Numbered from the stretch's first letter, positions 25,188 through 34,632 are shown. The stretch: 64,000 nucleotides of DNA from an uncultured Sphingomonas sp. (GCF_913777625.1 NZ_CAJYTI010000020.1:186001-250000); one strand, 5' to 3'. The notes: generated by a model not told the origin, from the letters alone. Translations and numbers: made by a program.

Positions 25188-26404
25188 TGGATGGTCGCTC
25201 CGTTGGTGTCGCCGCCAGGGGTGGTGGAAGGTGCCGGGGACGGCGGCGTGCTGGGTCCCAGGACGAGTTCTTCGATCCGGCCGTCGCGCTCGAAGCTGGC
25301 GCGGCCGTTGCCGATGGCGACGATGCGGTGGCCGGTGGGCACCGTGGCGCCGGCGAACCAGCGGGTGCCGTCGGCGGTGGTGAGGTAGCCGGGGTCGCCG
25401 TCGACGAAGGTCGCGAGGCCGTATTCCGAGCCCGAGAAGAAATATTGGAGGTCGCGGTCGCCGCGCTTGCTGTCGGTGGCGAAGTCGACGCGGGTGATGC
25501 CGGGCACGTCCTCCTTGATCAGCCGGGCGAGATCGGCCTGGCGATCGGCGGGGAGGAACTCGGCCTTCACCATCAGCGTGTTGCCGCGGCGGGGAATGGC
25601 CTCGGCATCGACGCCTTGTGCGCGCAGCAGATCGGTGGCGGCGGCGGCAAGGCCGTCCATCGTCTCGACATCGAGCGTGGCCGGGCCGATCTGCTCGGCG
25701 ACAACCTGGCGCAGCCGGGCGAGCGCGGCGTCGTCCTTGACGATCCCGCGCACGATCGTGCCGTTGCGGGTCTCCTCGACCTTGAGGTCGCGGAAATCCG
25801 CGGCGGCGAGCATCGCCTGCTCGCCCGCCGTGTCGTGCAGCTGGCGCGTCGCCCAGCGGATCGCGGGCGGCGCGAACAGCAGGAGCAGCAGCAGCGCGGC
25901 CACGGCGGCGGCATAGGCGGGCCAATATCGGTCGAGCGCCAGCGCCCCGCGCATCGGGTAGAGCCGCGTCGCCACCCGCTCGGGGATCGCCGCGCGTTGC
26001 GGTGAGAGCATGGGCGCATCGGCGGCGGCTGGCGCGACCATGGGAGCCAGTCGGATGGCGTCGTCCCAACGCGGGTCCTCGGGCTCGCCGATTGCGACGG
26101 CAACCGATCCGACCAGCATCGGCACGAAGGGCGGCAACGAGGCCTGTTCGCCCGCCGAGACCGGCCGGCCGAGCAGGGTCACCTGCCCCGCTGCCACCCG
26201 CACGCAAGCCACACCTTCTCCAAGGTCGAGTTCTAGCGAGACGCCGCGCGCCGAAGGATCCCGCAGCACGATATCGTGCTCGAACCCATGCCCGACGCGG
26301 ACGAACTTGCCCCGGTGGAGTCGGTGCTCGGCGCCCGACAGGCGGCCGCTCAGCACCCGCAGCACCATCATGCCGGGCTTTACCGGCGCGAAGGGCGCGT
26401 TCAC
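25184..26404 (-). CDS. sctD: T3SS outer ring/inner-membrane protein SctD
   Basis: 406 residues. An N-terminal FHA-like cytosolic domain (about 12-105: LRVLSGRLSGAEHRLHRGKF, VRVGHGFEHDIVLRD) is followed by one membrane helix (about 160-182, rich in Leu/Ala). The periplasmic part contains BON/ring-building repeats (VRGIVKDDAALARLRQVVAE and NTLMVKAEFLPADRQADL) and ends in a Pro/Thr-rich tail. SctD encircles SctJ and joins the inner ring to the secretin. Both ends overlap neighbours by 4 bp. Confidence 0.85.
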   Translation of the reverse strand: MNAPFAPVKPGMMVLRVLSGRLSGAEHRLHRGKFVRVGHGFEHDIVLRDPSARGVSLELDLGEGVACVRVAAGQVTLLGRPVSAGEQASLPPFVPMLVGSVAVAIGEPEDPRWDDAIRLAPMVAPAAADAPMLSPQRAAIPERVATRLYPMRGALALDRYWPAYAAAVAALLLLLLFAPPAIRWATRQLHDTAGEQAMLAAADFRDLKVEETRNGTIVRGIVKDDAALARLRQVVAEQIGPATLDVETMDGLAAAATDLLRAQGVDAEAIPRRGNTLMVKAEFLPADRQADLARLIKEDVPGITRVDFATDSKRGDRDLQYFFSGSEYGLATFVDGDPGYLTTADGTRWFAGATVPTGHRIVAIGNGRASFERDGRIEELVLGPSTPPSPAPSTTPGGDTNGATIQ

Positions 26405-28239
26405 CGGCGCGCTCCCCGGCGGCGCTTCTGATGCTGATCGGCCGCCGCCTGGATCTGCTCGATCGGGATCGGGTTGGTGGCCGAGGTCGGCTGCACCGCC
26501 GCTGCCTGCTGCTCGCGGCGCGAGACGACGCGCGGGGTGATCAGGAAGATGCGCTCGAAATGCTGGTCGCCCTTCTTGCGCTTGCGGAACGCCTGGCCGA
26601 GGATCGGCACGTCGCCCGCGACCGGCACCTTCGACTTGTAGTCATAGGAGGTCTCGACCGTCATGCCGCCGATCAGCAGGCTCTCGCCCTGCTTCACCAC
26701 CGCGCTGGTGTTGATGCTGCTCTGCTTCACCGCCGGGATGCCGTCGACGACCAGCCCGGTGGGCGAGCCGTCGAGGATCTCGATCGCCATGCGGGTGCGC
26801 AGCTCGCCGCCGTCATAGAGGATCGACGGATTGACCCGCATCACCATGCCCGCGGTCACCGGGAACAGGTCCACCTGCCGGTCGCCGGCGACGCGAACGT
26901 AATATTGGACCTGGTTGTTGAACACCGCAGGGATGTTGTTGAGCGTGCTCAGCCGCGGCCGCGAGATCACCCGTAGCGCCCCGGTCTTCTCCAGCGCGGT
27001 GATGCGCGCGGCGAACAGGTCCAGCCCGCCGGTGAGGTAGGCAGCACCAACATTGCCGGCGGAGAAATTGTCGGTCGGGTTGGTCGCATTGCCGCCGAAC
27101 AACGCGCCGAGGCCGCCGGTCTTGAAGCCGAAGTCGAGCCCCAGTTCCTTGAGCTTGCTGGTGTCGAGCTCGAGGATCGTCGCCTCGATCTCCACCCCGC
27201 GCGGCTCGACGTCGAGCGCGCGGACGATGTCCTCGTAGACCGTCATCGATTCCGGCCGATCGCGGATCAGCACGGCGTTGTTGCTGGGGTCGACCTCGAC
27301 GCGCGGGCCGTTGATGTCGCGCACGGCGGCTTCGCGCACCACCACCGTATCGAGCCCGGGCGTGCCCTGCTGGTCGAAGCTGCGCTGCGCCTCGTCGGGC
27401 GGCACGGCATTGAGGCCGCGCCCGCCGAGCCGCGGGAGCGACTGGCGCTGGACATCGAAATTGCCGCTGGTCGAGACAGTCGCACTCGGCCGCCCGTCGC
27501 CCATCATGCCGCGCAGGATCGAACCGACGCCGGGAATGGTGATGGTGCGGTCGAAGCTCTTCTGGATCGTATCGTCGGCGCGGGCATAGCGGAGGTAGAA
27601 GATCCGCACCTCATAGGGCGAGCGGGTCGTGGCCCCGCTCAGCACCTTGGAGCGGAGCGGCGAACTCGCCACCGTCTCCATCGCGGCAGGCCCGAGCAGC
27701 GGCGAGACGATCGGCGCGTTCGAGGACGTGGCCGAAGCTTGGATCACCGCCGGGTTGCCCGCGGTGCCCGCCAGCTGCGCCACGCGGTCGAGGAACGCCG
27801 GCACGCCGGTCGCGCTCACCGAGTTGCTCGCGGCCGAGACGCGGTTGGCATCGTCGAGGATCCGCAGCTTCTGCGCGTCGCGTACCACTGCCTCGGGATC
27901 GGCAGCGTTGAAGCTGCGCGAGGTGACCTCGGCCGCCGAATAGACCCGCACCACCGCGCCGTCGTAATAAGCGACAAGGTTGAAGGCCTTGGCGAGCTGG
28001 GTCCACACCTGTCGCGGCGTGCCGACGAACACGCCGTTGACCTTGCCGGTCACCGCCGAGCTCACCTTCGCCTTGACCCCGGCCTGGCCGAACAGATCGA
28101 CCACCGCGACATCGACGCGCTGGTTGCGCGCGGTGAGCGTGATCCGCTTCTGCCCCATGGGCGGCGTCTCGGCGGAGGCGGCGACGGGCAGCAACGCGGT
28201 GCAGGCAAGCAGGGCAAGGAAGCGCTGGGCGCGGATCAT
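26401..28239 (-). CDS. sctC: T3SS secretin SctC
   Basis: 612 residues. A Sec signal peptide (MIRAQRFLALLACTALLPVAASAE) is followed by an N0 domain (ITLTARNQRVDVAVVDLFGQAG), N1/N3 ring-building modules with long inserts, and the secretin barrel from about residue 320, including VEIEATILELDTSKLKELG, VISRPRLSTLNNIPAVF and VAGDVPILGQAFRKRKK. It forms the outer-membrane ring. The presence of a secretin proves this is an injectisome and not a flagellum. No dedicated pilotin gene was recognised in the window. It overlaps sctV and sctD by 4 bp. Confidence 0.93.
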   Translation of the reverse strand: MIRAQRFLALLACTALLPVAASAETPPMGQKRITLTARNQRVDVAVVDLFGQAGVKAKVSSAVTGKVNGVFVGTPRQVWTQLAKAFNLVAYYDGAVVRVYSAAEVTSRSFNAADPEAVVRDAQKLRILDDANRVSAASNSVSATGVPAFLDRVAQLAGTAGNPAVIQASATSSNAPIVSPLLGPAAMETVASSPLRSKVLSGATTRSPYEVRIFYLRYARADDTIQKSFDRTITIPGVGSILRGMMGDGRPSATVSTSGNFDVQRQSLPRLGGRGLNAVPPDEAQRSFDQQGTPGLDTVVVREAAVRDINGPRVEVDPSNNAVLIRDRPESMTVYEDIVRALDVEPRGVEIEATILELDTSKLKELGLDFGFKTGGLGALFGGNATNPTDNFSAGNVGAAYLTGGLDLFAARITALEKTGALRVISRPRLSTLNNIPAVFNNQVQYYVRVAGDRQVDLFPVTAGMVMRVNPSILYDGGELRTRMAIEILDGSPTGLVVDGIPAVKQSSINTSAVVKQGESLLIGGMTVETSYDYKSKVPVAGDVPILGQAFRKRKKGDQHFERIFLITPRVVSRREQQAAAVQPTSATNPIPIEQIQAAADQHQKRRRGARR

Positions 28240-30203
28240 AGGGAAACCTCGTCCGACATCTGGTTGGTCAGGCTCTCCGGGGCGGCGTTGATCTCGCCGA
28301 CGATGTCGAGCGGCACGGCCGGGTTGAGCTCGTTGAAGCTGATCACCGGCACCTCGAACAGATCGCCCGCGACCAGCAGGCGGAGCGGCCGGCGGAGATC
28401 CTGTGCGGTGAGGATCGCCCGGGCGCCGCTGCTGGCGACCTGGGTGGACAGCAGCGCGATCAGCGCGCGCATCTGATGCGGGTTGATCGCGAGACGCATC
28501 TGGCCGTCGACCGGGGTGACGGTCTGGCGGATGGTCTCCTCCAGATCGGCGCCGACGATCAGCACGCGCAGGCGGCCCGCCTCGCAGAGCGGCGCGATCA
28601 GGTGCCGGCGCATCGCTACGCGCACCCGCTCCGCCATCGGCACGGCTTCGCGTTCATACTGGCCGACCTCGCCGATCGCCTCGATCGCGTCGCGGAAGTT
28701 GCGCAGCGGCACGCTCTCCTCGGCGAGCAGGCGCAGCACTTCGCCGATCCGGCCGGTGGGCACCGCGCGCACCGCTTCCTTGACGACTTCCGGATGCGTC
28801 TCGCCGAGCCGGTTGAGGTGATCGGTCACCTCCTGCAGCCCGAGAAACAGGCCGAGATTGCGTTCGAGCAGCTGCGCCACCCGATCCGCCGCCACGTCCG
28901 GCAGCGTGGCCGCATCGGTCAGGCCGCCGCCGAGGGGTGCGTCATGCGCGCTGAGCAGCCATTCGCCCTCACCCAGCCGCGCATCGGGGACGACGCGCAG
29001 GTCGGGGATGGCGATGCCGGTCCGCGTCTGGAGCGCGGCGGCGCCCTCGCGCAGCCGGTCCGCCAGGGCGGCGAAGGCGGGGTGCTGCGGCGGCAGGCCG
29101 ACGGCGAGCCGCAGCGGGTCCACCACCGGCAGCGCCTGCGCGGCGATCAGCGTCTCGCCGGTCGCGACCGCGGTCTCGCCCGTCGCCAGCCCCATCCGCG
29201 CGCGCAGCCAGGCACCGGAGGTCGGATGGAGGAACGCCCCGCCCAGCAGCAACGCGCTCGCCAGCGCGAAGAAGATCAGCGTCGGGAAACCCGGCACCAG
29301 CCCGAGCAGCATCGCCAGGCCGCCGGCGATCATCAGCACATGCGGCTTGCCGGTGATCTGCCGCGCGATCGCCGGACCGAGATCGCCGTCGCGCTCCTCG
29401 TCGGTGGTGCGCGTGACCAGCAGGCCCGCCGCCATTGCCGAGAACAGCGCCGGCACCTGCGCGACCAGCCCGTCGCCGATCGTCAGGATCGAGAAGGTCG
29501 TCGCCGCCTCGCCCGCCGACATGCCGTGGTAGAGCATCCCCACCGCCAGCCCGCCGAGCAGGTTGACCAGCACGATGATCACCGAGGCGATGGCATCGCC
29601 TTTCACGAACTTCATAGCGCCGTCGAGGCTGCCGTGGAGCTTACTCTCCATCTCCAGCGTCCGCCGCTTCTCGCGCGCCTCGTCCTTGGAGAGGATGCCC
29701 GAGCGCAGGTCGCTGTCGATCGACAGCTGCTTGCCGGGCATCGCATCGAGGCTGAACCGCGCGGCGACCTCGGCGACTCGCTCGGCGCCCTTCGAGATGA
29801 CGATGAACTGGACGATCGTGATGATCAGGAACACCACCAGCCCGACCACGAGGTTGCCGCCCGCGACCATCTGGCCGAACTGCTGGATGATCTCGCCGCC
29901 ATCGACATGGGTGAGGATCATCCGCGTCGTCGAGATGCTGATCGCCAGGCGGAACAGCGTGGAGAGCAGCAGCACCGTCGGGAAGGTCGAGAAATCCAGC
30001 GGCTTAGTGACGTACATGCAGCTGAGCAGCAGCAGGATGCCCACGGTCATGTTGGTGGCGATGAACGCGTCGAGCGCCAGCGGCGGCATCGGCACGATCA
30101 TCAGCAGCACGACCGTGACGACGCTGCCGACCAGCAGCATGTCGGCCACGCGCAGGGGCATGCGGCGCAGACCGCGCAGGATCAGGGCTGGGGCCATGGT
30201 CAA
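28236..30203 (-). CDS. sctV: T3SS major export gate protein SctV
   Basis: 655 residues. Seven to eight membrane helices occupy the first about 310 residues, containing the FHIPEP-type region (SIDSDLRSGILSKDEAREKR and GSLDGAMKFVKGDAIAS). The cytosolic domain (about 345-655) forms the nonameric ring that receives chaperone-substrate complexes (EVTDHLNRLGETHPEVVKEA, MRALIALLSTQVASSGARAI). Slightly shorter than the 680-710 of typical HrcV/InvA. Second gene of the minus-strand operon, overlapping the transglycosylase gene by 4 bp. Confidence 0.94.
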   Translation of the reverse strand: MTMAPALILRGLRRMPLRVADMLLVGSVVTVVLLMIVPMPPLALDAFIATNMTVGILLLLSCMYVTKPLDFSTFPTVLLLSTLFRLAISISTTRMILTHVDGGEIIQQFGQMVAGGNLVVGLVVFLIITIVQFIVISKGAERVAEVAARFSLDAMPGKQLSIDSDLRSGILSKDEAREKRRTLEMESKLHGSLDGAMKFVKGDAIASVIIVLVNLLGGLAVGMLYHGMSAGEAATTFSILTIGDGLVAQVPALFSAMAAGLLVTRTTDEERDGDLGPAIARQITGKPHVLMIAGGLAMLLGLVPGFPTLIFFALASALLLGGAFLHPTSGAWLRARMGLATGETAVATGETLIAAQALPVVDPLRLAVGLPPQHPAFAALADRLREGAAALQTRTGIAIPDLRVVPDARLGEGEWLLSAHDAPLGGGLTDAATLPDVAADRVAQLLERNLGLFLGLQEVTDHLNRLGETHPEVVKEAVRAVPTGRIGEVLRLLAEESVPLRNFRDAIEAIGEVGQYEREAVPMAERVRVAMRRHLIAPLCEAGRLRVLIVGADLEETIRQTVTPVDGQMRLAINPHQMRALIALLSTQVASSGARAILTAQDLRRPLRLLVAGDLFEVPVISFNELNPAVPLDIVGEINAAPESLTNQMSDEVSL

Positions 30204-31042
30204 CGGCTCCGGCTGGCCTGTTCGGCGACGAGCCGGCTGTACCGGCCCATCACCCCGGCGACATAGGCCTGGGTTTCGCGATAGGGCGGGATGCGGTTGC
30301 CGTAGCGCCGCACCGCGCCCTCGCCGGCATTGTAGGCAGCGAGCGTCAGGTTGAAATCGTTGAACCGCCCGTGGAGCTGGCGCAGCAGCCGCGCGCCGCC
30401 ATCGACATTGGCCTCTGCGTTGGCGGCAGACACGTTGAGCATCCGCGCCGTTCCCGGCATCAGCTGCATCAGGCCGTGGGCGCCGACCGGGCTGGTCGCG
30501 TCCGCACGATAGCGCGATTCCTGGTCGATTACCGCGTGGAGCAGCAGCGGGTCCACCCGTCGCCGCGCCGCCACCCGCTGGATCATCGCGTCATAGCGGG
30601 TGGTGTAGGAGATCGGTCGCATCGCCAGGATCGCATCGTCGGACGCCGCGGCGACGACGGCGGCAGGTTCCTGCCGGGCCGGCGCGATCGCCGCAACGCG
30701 CAGCGTCGCGGTGGGCGCCGACTCGGGCCGGCGCCGCGTGCCCGCCGAAACGCGCTGGAACGAGGCCGCACGATCGGCCCCGGACCCTTCCTCGGCCTCC
30801 GGTGCGATGCGCACGTCCTTCGGCATCTCGGTCGGGGACCCCGGCGCGACGACGATGGAACGGCTGCATTGCTGGAGGGACTGGATACCCGCCAGCGACG
30901 CCTGGTCCGCGACCCGCAACGTGGCGGTCAGCGGACAGGGCGGCGGCGGCGGAGTCTTGTCCCGCGACCATGCCGCATCCGGAATAATCAGCACGGCACC
31001 GATCAGCACCGGCCATGATACGCTAAGAACTACGCTACGCAT
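30200..31042 (-). CDS. T3SS-associated lytic transglycosylase (SLT family)
   Basis: About 280 residues from ATG 31042 (GGGGAG 8 nt upstream; ATG 31048 is close by). Signal peptide MRSVVLSVSWPVLIGAVLII. The catalytic domain (about 155-280) has AVIDQESRYRADATSPVGAHG with the catalytic Glu, then LMQLMPGTARMLNV and LTLAAYNAGEGAV, all SLT/IpgF hallmarks. These enzymes open the peptidoglycan locally so that the injectisome can pass. First gene of the minus-strand operon; it carries a long low-complexity linker (about 35-150) between signal and enzyme domain. Confidence 0.85.
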   Translation of the reverse strand: MRSVVLSVSWPVLIGAVLIIPDAAWSRDKTPPPPPCPLTATLRVADQASLAGIQSLQQCSRSIVVAPGSPTEMPKDVRIAPEAEEGSGADRAASFQRVSAGTRRRPESAPTATLRVAAIAPARQEPAAVVAAASDDAILAMRPISYTTRYDAMIQRVAARRRVDPLLLHAVIDQESRYRADATSPVGAHGLMQLMPGTARMLNVSAANAEANVDGGARLLRQLHGRFNDFNLTLAAYNAGEGAVRRYGNRIPPYRETQAYVAGVMGRYSRLVAEQASRSR

Positions 31043-31048
31043 TTGCAT

Positions 31049-31517
31049 CGCTCCCCAGCCGATAGCCCTTATGGCCAACAGTTGTTCAGCACGATGCCCC
31101 ACAATTCCCGGCCTGCTCGTCCGGGAACACCTATAGGCTGTCGCGTTTTTCTTTCAGTTTCAAGTCGTTCTTCAGAAATATTTCACCATGTTGCGACGAG
31201 GCGAAAGGAGCTTTTTCGTCGACGGGTGGAGGAACCTTTTCTGAATCGCCGATTGTTGACAGATCTGTCAGCACGACCGGACGGCTGTACGCAACGACTT
31301 GTCGCGCGGCGAATCATAAAAAGTCTCGGATTCCCTAGGGTTTCTTCGCAGGCGTTACTAATCGGCATGCATTTTGCCTGTTGCGCCGGGGAACCGGTTA
31401 CGGGATTTTACGTACGTCGTTGCCCCGCCCCACGGGCAGCCGATGTGTCGACCTGCTTGACCTGCCCGGACCCTCCGCAACTTCGCGGAATGCGCCCGGC
31501 GGCAAGAGTTTATCTTC
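31049..31517. other. Divergent control region between the two T3SS operons
   Basis: 469 bp without a convincing gene and clearly lower in GC than its surroundings. It must hold the promoters of both the transglycosylase/sctV operon (minus) and the sctU operon (plus). It contains the 14-bp palindrome at 31257-31270, a weak minus-strand resemblance to the island box (31303-31323, GATTCG followed by GCG) and several A/T runs. Neither core promoter can be fixed by eye. Confidence 0.6.
31257..31270. promoter_or_regulatory. Perfect 14-bp palindrome between divergent T3SS operons
   Basis: TGACAGATCTGTCA reads the same on both strands. The preceding TTGTTGAC overlaps a -35-like TTGACA on the plus strand. 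The central location between the two T3SS operons suggests an operator for a dimeric regulator. It differs from the CTAA...TCGT box, so it would imply a second regulator. Confidence 0.5.
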
Positions 31518-32675
31518 ATGAGCCAAGGCAAGGACAGCGCCGACAAGAGCGAGCTCCCGACGCCGAAGCGGCTGCAGGACGCGCGCAAGAAGGGGGACGT
31601 TGCCAAATCCAAGGATCTGGCCACGGGCCTTCTCACGCTCGCCTGGCTGCTGCTGTTCGTCACCGTCTCGGGCTATGCCGCCAGCGAACTGGCGCGCCTC
31701 GCCGGCGACGTGGTGGCGAAGGCCGCGACCGGAGCGTTCGAGCAGACCGCGCCCGCCATCGCCTGGGACGCGGCCTGGACGCTGCTGCGCCTCAGCTTCG
31801 CCACGCTGGTCCCCGCCGCGCTGATCGGCACCCTCGCCGAATTTCTCCAGGTCGGGCCGATGATGACGACCGAGAAGATGAAGTTCGGGATGGAGAAGCT
31901 GAATCCGATCGAAGGCCTGAAGCGGATGTTCGGCAAGGACGGCCTGTTCGAACTCGCCAAGACGCTGGTGAAAGCCGCGCTGATCTGCTTGATCGGGTAT
32001 CTGGTCTACCGGAGCGCCCTCGCCAGTTCCGGCCAGCTGATTCGACTCGCGGCGACCTCCCCCATCGACGAGTCGCGCGAAGGTGCCGCGCTGCGCACGA
32101 TCGGCCTCACCTATTCGCTGACGCTGCAGATGCTGGCGATGGTCGTCGCGGTATTCCTGTTCGTCGCCGTCGCCGACCGGATCTATGCCAAGCACAGCTT
32201 CATCAAGAAGATGAAGATGAGCCGCCGCGACATCAAGCAGGAGCACAAGGAGAGCGAAGGCGATCCGCAGGTGCGCGCGCTGCGGCGGGACATGCACCAG
32301 GAATGGGCGAACCAGAATCATCTTGGCGCCACCCGCGGTGCTGCCGCGCTGCTGGTGAACCCCACCCATATCGCCATCGCGCTCAACTATGACGAGACCA
32401 GCTGCCCGGTGCCGGTGATCGCCGCCAAGGGCATGGGCGAACTCGCCGCCGCGATGCGCGCCGAGGCCGAGGAGGCCCGCGTGCCGATCGTCCGCAACGT
32501 CGCCGCCGCCCGCAGCCTGTGGGCGCGCGGCGAGATCGGCGAGATCGTGCCCGAGGACATGTTCGACGCGATCGCCGCCGTGATCCTCTGGGCCGCCAAG
32601 GCGAAAAGCGGCGACGGCCCGATGCAGCACGACATGGATACCGCCGCCCCGCGCCGCGCCGCGCGCCAACGCTGA
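31518..32675 (+). CDS. sctU: T3SS export switch protein SctU (autoprotease)
   Basis: 385 residues. N-terminal KSELPTPKRLQDARKKGDVAKS is the family opening; four membrane helices follow (about 30-215) and then the cytosolic domain. The self-cleavage motif NPTH starts at N281 within ALLVNPTHIAIALNYDE; cleavage between N and P underlies the switch from needle to later substrates. The extended C-terminus (to about 385) is low complexity. First gene of the plus-strand operon, with only a weak AAGAG upstream of ATG 31518. Confidence 0.94.
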   Translation: MSQGKDSADKSELPTPKRLQDARKKGDVAKSKDLATGLLTLAWLLLFVTVSGYAASELARLAGDVVAKAATGAFEQTAPAIAWDAAWTLLRLSFATLVPAALIGTLAEFLQVGPMMTTEKMKFGMEKLNPIEGLKRMFGKDGLFELAKTLVKAALICLIGYLVYRSALASSGQLIRLAATSPIDESREGAALRTIGLTYSLTLQMLAMVVAVFLFVAVADRIYAKHSFIKKMKMSRRDIKQEHKESEGDPQVRALRRDMHQEWANQNHLGATRGAAALLVNPTHIAIALNYDETSCPVPVIAAKGMGELAAAMRAEAEEARVPIVRNVAAARSLWARGEIGEIVPEDMFDAIAAVILWAAKAKSGDGPMQHDMDTAAPRRAARQR

Positions 32676-32699
32676 CCAGACCGGAGAACGAACCGCATC

Positions 32700-33020
32700 A
32701 TGGGAATCGGAGCCGTCCTATCCTCGATCCTCGCCATCGTCGTGGCGCTTGCCCTGGTATTGGGCATGGCCTGGGGGGTGATCTGGCTGCTGAAGAAGCT
32801 GCAGGATCGCCAGCTGGGCGTCGCCGCCAATGGCGAGGGCGAAGCGCCGATCCGCTTCCTCCGCTCGATGCCGCTCGGCCAGCGCGAGCGGGTGGTGCTG
32901 ATCGAGGCGCGCGGCGAGACGATGCTGGTCGGCGTCACCGCCGGATCGGTGACGCTGCTCGCGCGCTGGCCCGAGGGGCAGGCGCCGGCCAAGCCGATGC
33001 CTTCGCCGGTGCGCTTCTGA
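32700..33020 (+). CDS. FliO-like small membrane protein in the T3SS operon
   Basis: 106 residues. One N-terminal membrane helix (about 6-32: LSSILAIVVALALVLGMAWG) is followed by a small soluble domain with the FliO pattern (IRFLRSMPLGQRERVVLIEA, then ETMLVGVTAGSVTLL). FliO assists assembly of the FliPQR gate in flagella and is generally described as missing from injectisomes. Here it sits between sctU and sctQ with a GGAG ribosome site, and its TGA overlaps the sctQ ATG. It could aid SctRST assembly, or mark a flagellum-like ancestry for this operon. Confidence 0.72.
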   Translation: MGIGAVLSSILAIVVALALVLGMAWGVIWLLKKLQDRQLGVAANGEGEAPIRFLRSMPLGQRERVVLIEARGETMLVGVTAGSVTLLARWPEGQAPAKPMPSPVRF

Positions 33021-33937
33021 TGGCGACGATGCTCCGCCTCGATGCGCTCGACCTGCCCCGGGTCGATCCGACGCGCGATGCACTGTCGAGCGCGGTTGCG
33101 CGACTGCTCGAAGATGCCGGCTTCGCGGTCGAGATCATCGCGGCGCCCCCGCGCGGCAGTTGGTTCCGCTGCGCCGATGGCAGCCAGTTCCGCCCCGGCG
33201 GGGCCGTGCTCCATCCCGAGCGGATCGCCGAAGCCGCCACCGCGCTGGACGATGCCGAGCCGCTGCTGCTCGCGCTCGAACAAGTGCTGGGACTCCAGCT
33301 CGAACCCGAGGATCTCGGCAACGCATCGGACGATGCCGCGCTCCATTTCGTCCTGCGCCGCGAAGATCAGGATGCCGCGCTGCTGTTACCATGCGACCAT
33401 CCGCACGCGGCAAACTGGCGCGCCGAGGCGGACGCACTCACCCCGCTGGCCGCGCGCCTGCCGGTCCTCGCGCACCTGCTGGTGCAGGGGCCCCGGCTCG
33501 GCATCGCCGAAGCGGGCGACCTTGCCCCCGGCGACCTCGTGCTGATCGGCGCCCGCCCCCGCGCCACGCTCGAAGCCCCGCATTTCCGCCAGGCCGGTCA
33601 GTTCGACCTCGCCGCCGGCAGTTTCACCCCGCATCCCGACGGAGCGCCCATGGATTCCAGCGACGCTGCCCCCTCCCCGCGAGATTTTGCCGTGCCCCTC
33701 ACCCTTCGCCTGCCCGAGCAGCGGGTCAGCGCCGCGGCGCTCGCCGATCTGCGCCCCGGCGTGGCGCTGCCGCTCGGCCCCGTCTCCGAAGGGATTGCGG
33801 TGGAGCTGCTGGTCGCCGGTACCCCCCTCGCCCGCGGCGAACTGGTCCAGCTCGGCGACCGTTTCGCGGTGCTGATCGAGTCCCGCGTCGATCTCGCCGA
33901 CGGCGCGGTCCGGCAGCCGGTGGAGGTGGACGCGTGA
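33020..33937 (+). CDS. sctQ: T3SS cytosolic ring/sorting-platform protein SctQ
   Basis: 305 residues. The N-terminal about 220 residues are the variable SctQ part. The C-terminal about 75 residues form a SpoA (FliN-like) domain: VPLTLRLPEQRVSAAALADL, LRPGVALPLG and LVQLGDRFAVLIESRV. SctQ makes the pods of the sorting platform with SctK, SctL and SctN. An internal start for a short FliN-like form (MDSSDAAPSP, ATG about 33650) is possible, as in other systems. ATG overlaps the FliO-like stop; the end overlaps sctR by 4 bp (GTGA). Confidence 0.85.
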   Translation: MATMLRLDALDLPRVDPTRDALSSAVARLLEDAGFAVEIIAAPPRGSWFRCADGSQFRPGGAVLHPERIAEAATALDDAEPLLLALEQVLGLQLEPEDLGNASDDAALHFVLRREDQDAALLLPCDHPHAANWRAEADALTPLAARLPVLAHLLVQGPRLGIAEAGDLAPGDLVLIGARPRATLEAPHFRQAGQFDLAAGSFTPHPDGAPMDSSDAAPSPRDFAVPLTLRLPEQRVSAAALADLRPGVALPLGPVSEGIAVELLVAGTPLARGELVQLGDRFAVLIESRVDLADGAVRQPVEVDA

Positions 33938-34632
33938 ACCTCGCCCAGTTCACCCCCGGCTCGGCGCTGATCACGGTCGTCCTGATCGCGCTCGCCCCCT
34001 TCTTCGCGGTGATGGTGACCAGCTTCACCAAGATCGCCGTGGTGCTGAGCCTGGTGCGCAACGCGCTCGGCCTGCAGCAGGTGCCGCCCAACCTGGTGCT
34101 CAACGGGCTGGCGCTGATCCTCAGCGTGTTCGTGATGTACCCGACGCTGGAGAAGATGCAGGCCGCCGCCGCGGTCCAGGGCCCGGCCACCCCCACCATG
34201 CCCGGCGATCCCCCGGCGCAGGCCGAGAACCCGATCGAAAGTACCGGCGACATCTTCGCCACTGCCGACCGCGCCAAGGAGCCCTTGCGCGAATTCCTGG
34301 TCAAGCACAGCGACCCGCGCGAGCGCGCCTTCTTCCTGCGCACCCAGCAGCGCATCGGCGATCCGGCCAAGGTCAGCACCCTGCGCGACACGGACTTCGT
34401 GATCGTCATCCCGGCGTTCGTGGTGAAGGAGCTCAAGCTGGCTTTCCAGATCGGCTTCCTGATCTTCCTCCCCTTCCTCGTCATCGACATGGTGATCGCC
34501 AACATCCTGCTGGCGATGGGCATGATGATGCTCTCGCCGGTCACCATCTCGCTGCCGTTCAAGATCCTCCTGTTCGTGCTGGTCGACGGCTGGGTGAAGC
34601 TGAGCCACGGGCTGGTGCTCTCCTATGCCTGA
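33934..34632 (+). CDS. sctR: T3SS export gate protein SctR (FliP family)
   Basis: 232 residues from GTG 33934. It shows the FliP/SctR core: FFAVMVTSFTKIAVVLSLVR, NALGLQQVPPNLVLNGLALI, a hydrophilic middle part, then FVIVIPAFVVKELKLAFQIG and FLVIDMVIANILLAMGM with four membrane segments. With SctS and SctT it forms the helical export gate. There is no cleavable signal. Translationally coupled to sctQ. Confidence 0.94.
   Translation: MNLAQFTPGSALITVVLIALAPFFAVMVTSFTKIAVVLSLVRNALGLQQVPPNLVLNGLALILSVFVMYPTLEKMQAAAAVQGPATPTMPGDPPAQAENPIESTGDIFATADRAKEPLREFLVKHSDPRERAFFLRTQQRIGDPAKVSTLRDTDFVIVIPAFVVKELKLAFQIGFLIFLPFLVIDMVIANILLAMGMMMLSPVTISLPFKILLFVLVDGWVKLSHGLVLSYA

Noticed and set aside
28476..30266. 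596-codon plus-strand frame opposite sctV
   Set aside because: Low-complexity Arg/Gln/His product; sctV on the minus strand is unambiguous.
31303..31323. Minus-strand sequence resembling the island box in the divergent T3SS region
   Set aside because: It matches GATTCG and GCG only, lacks CTAA and TCGT, and is about 260 bp from the transglycosylase start. Too weak to list as a site.
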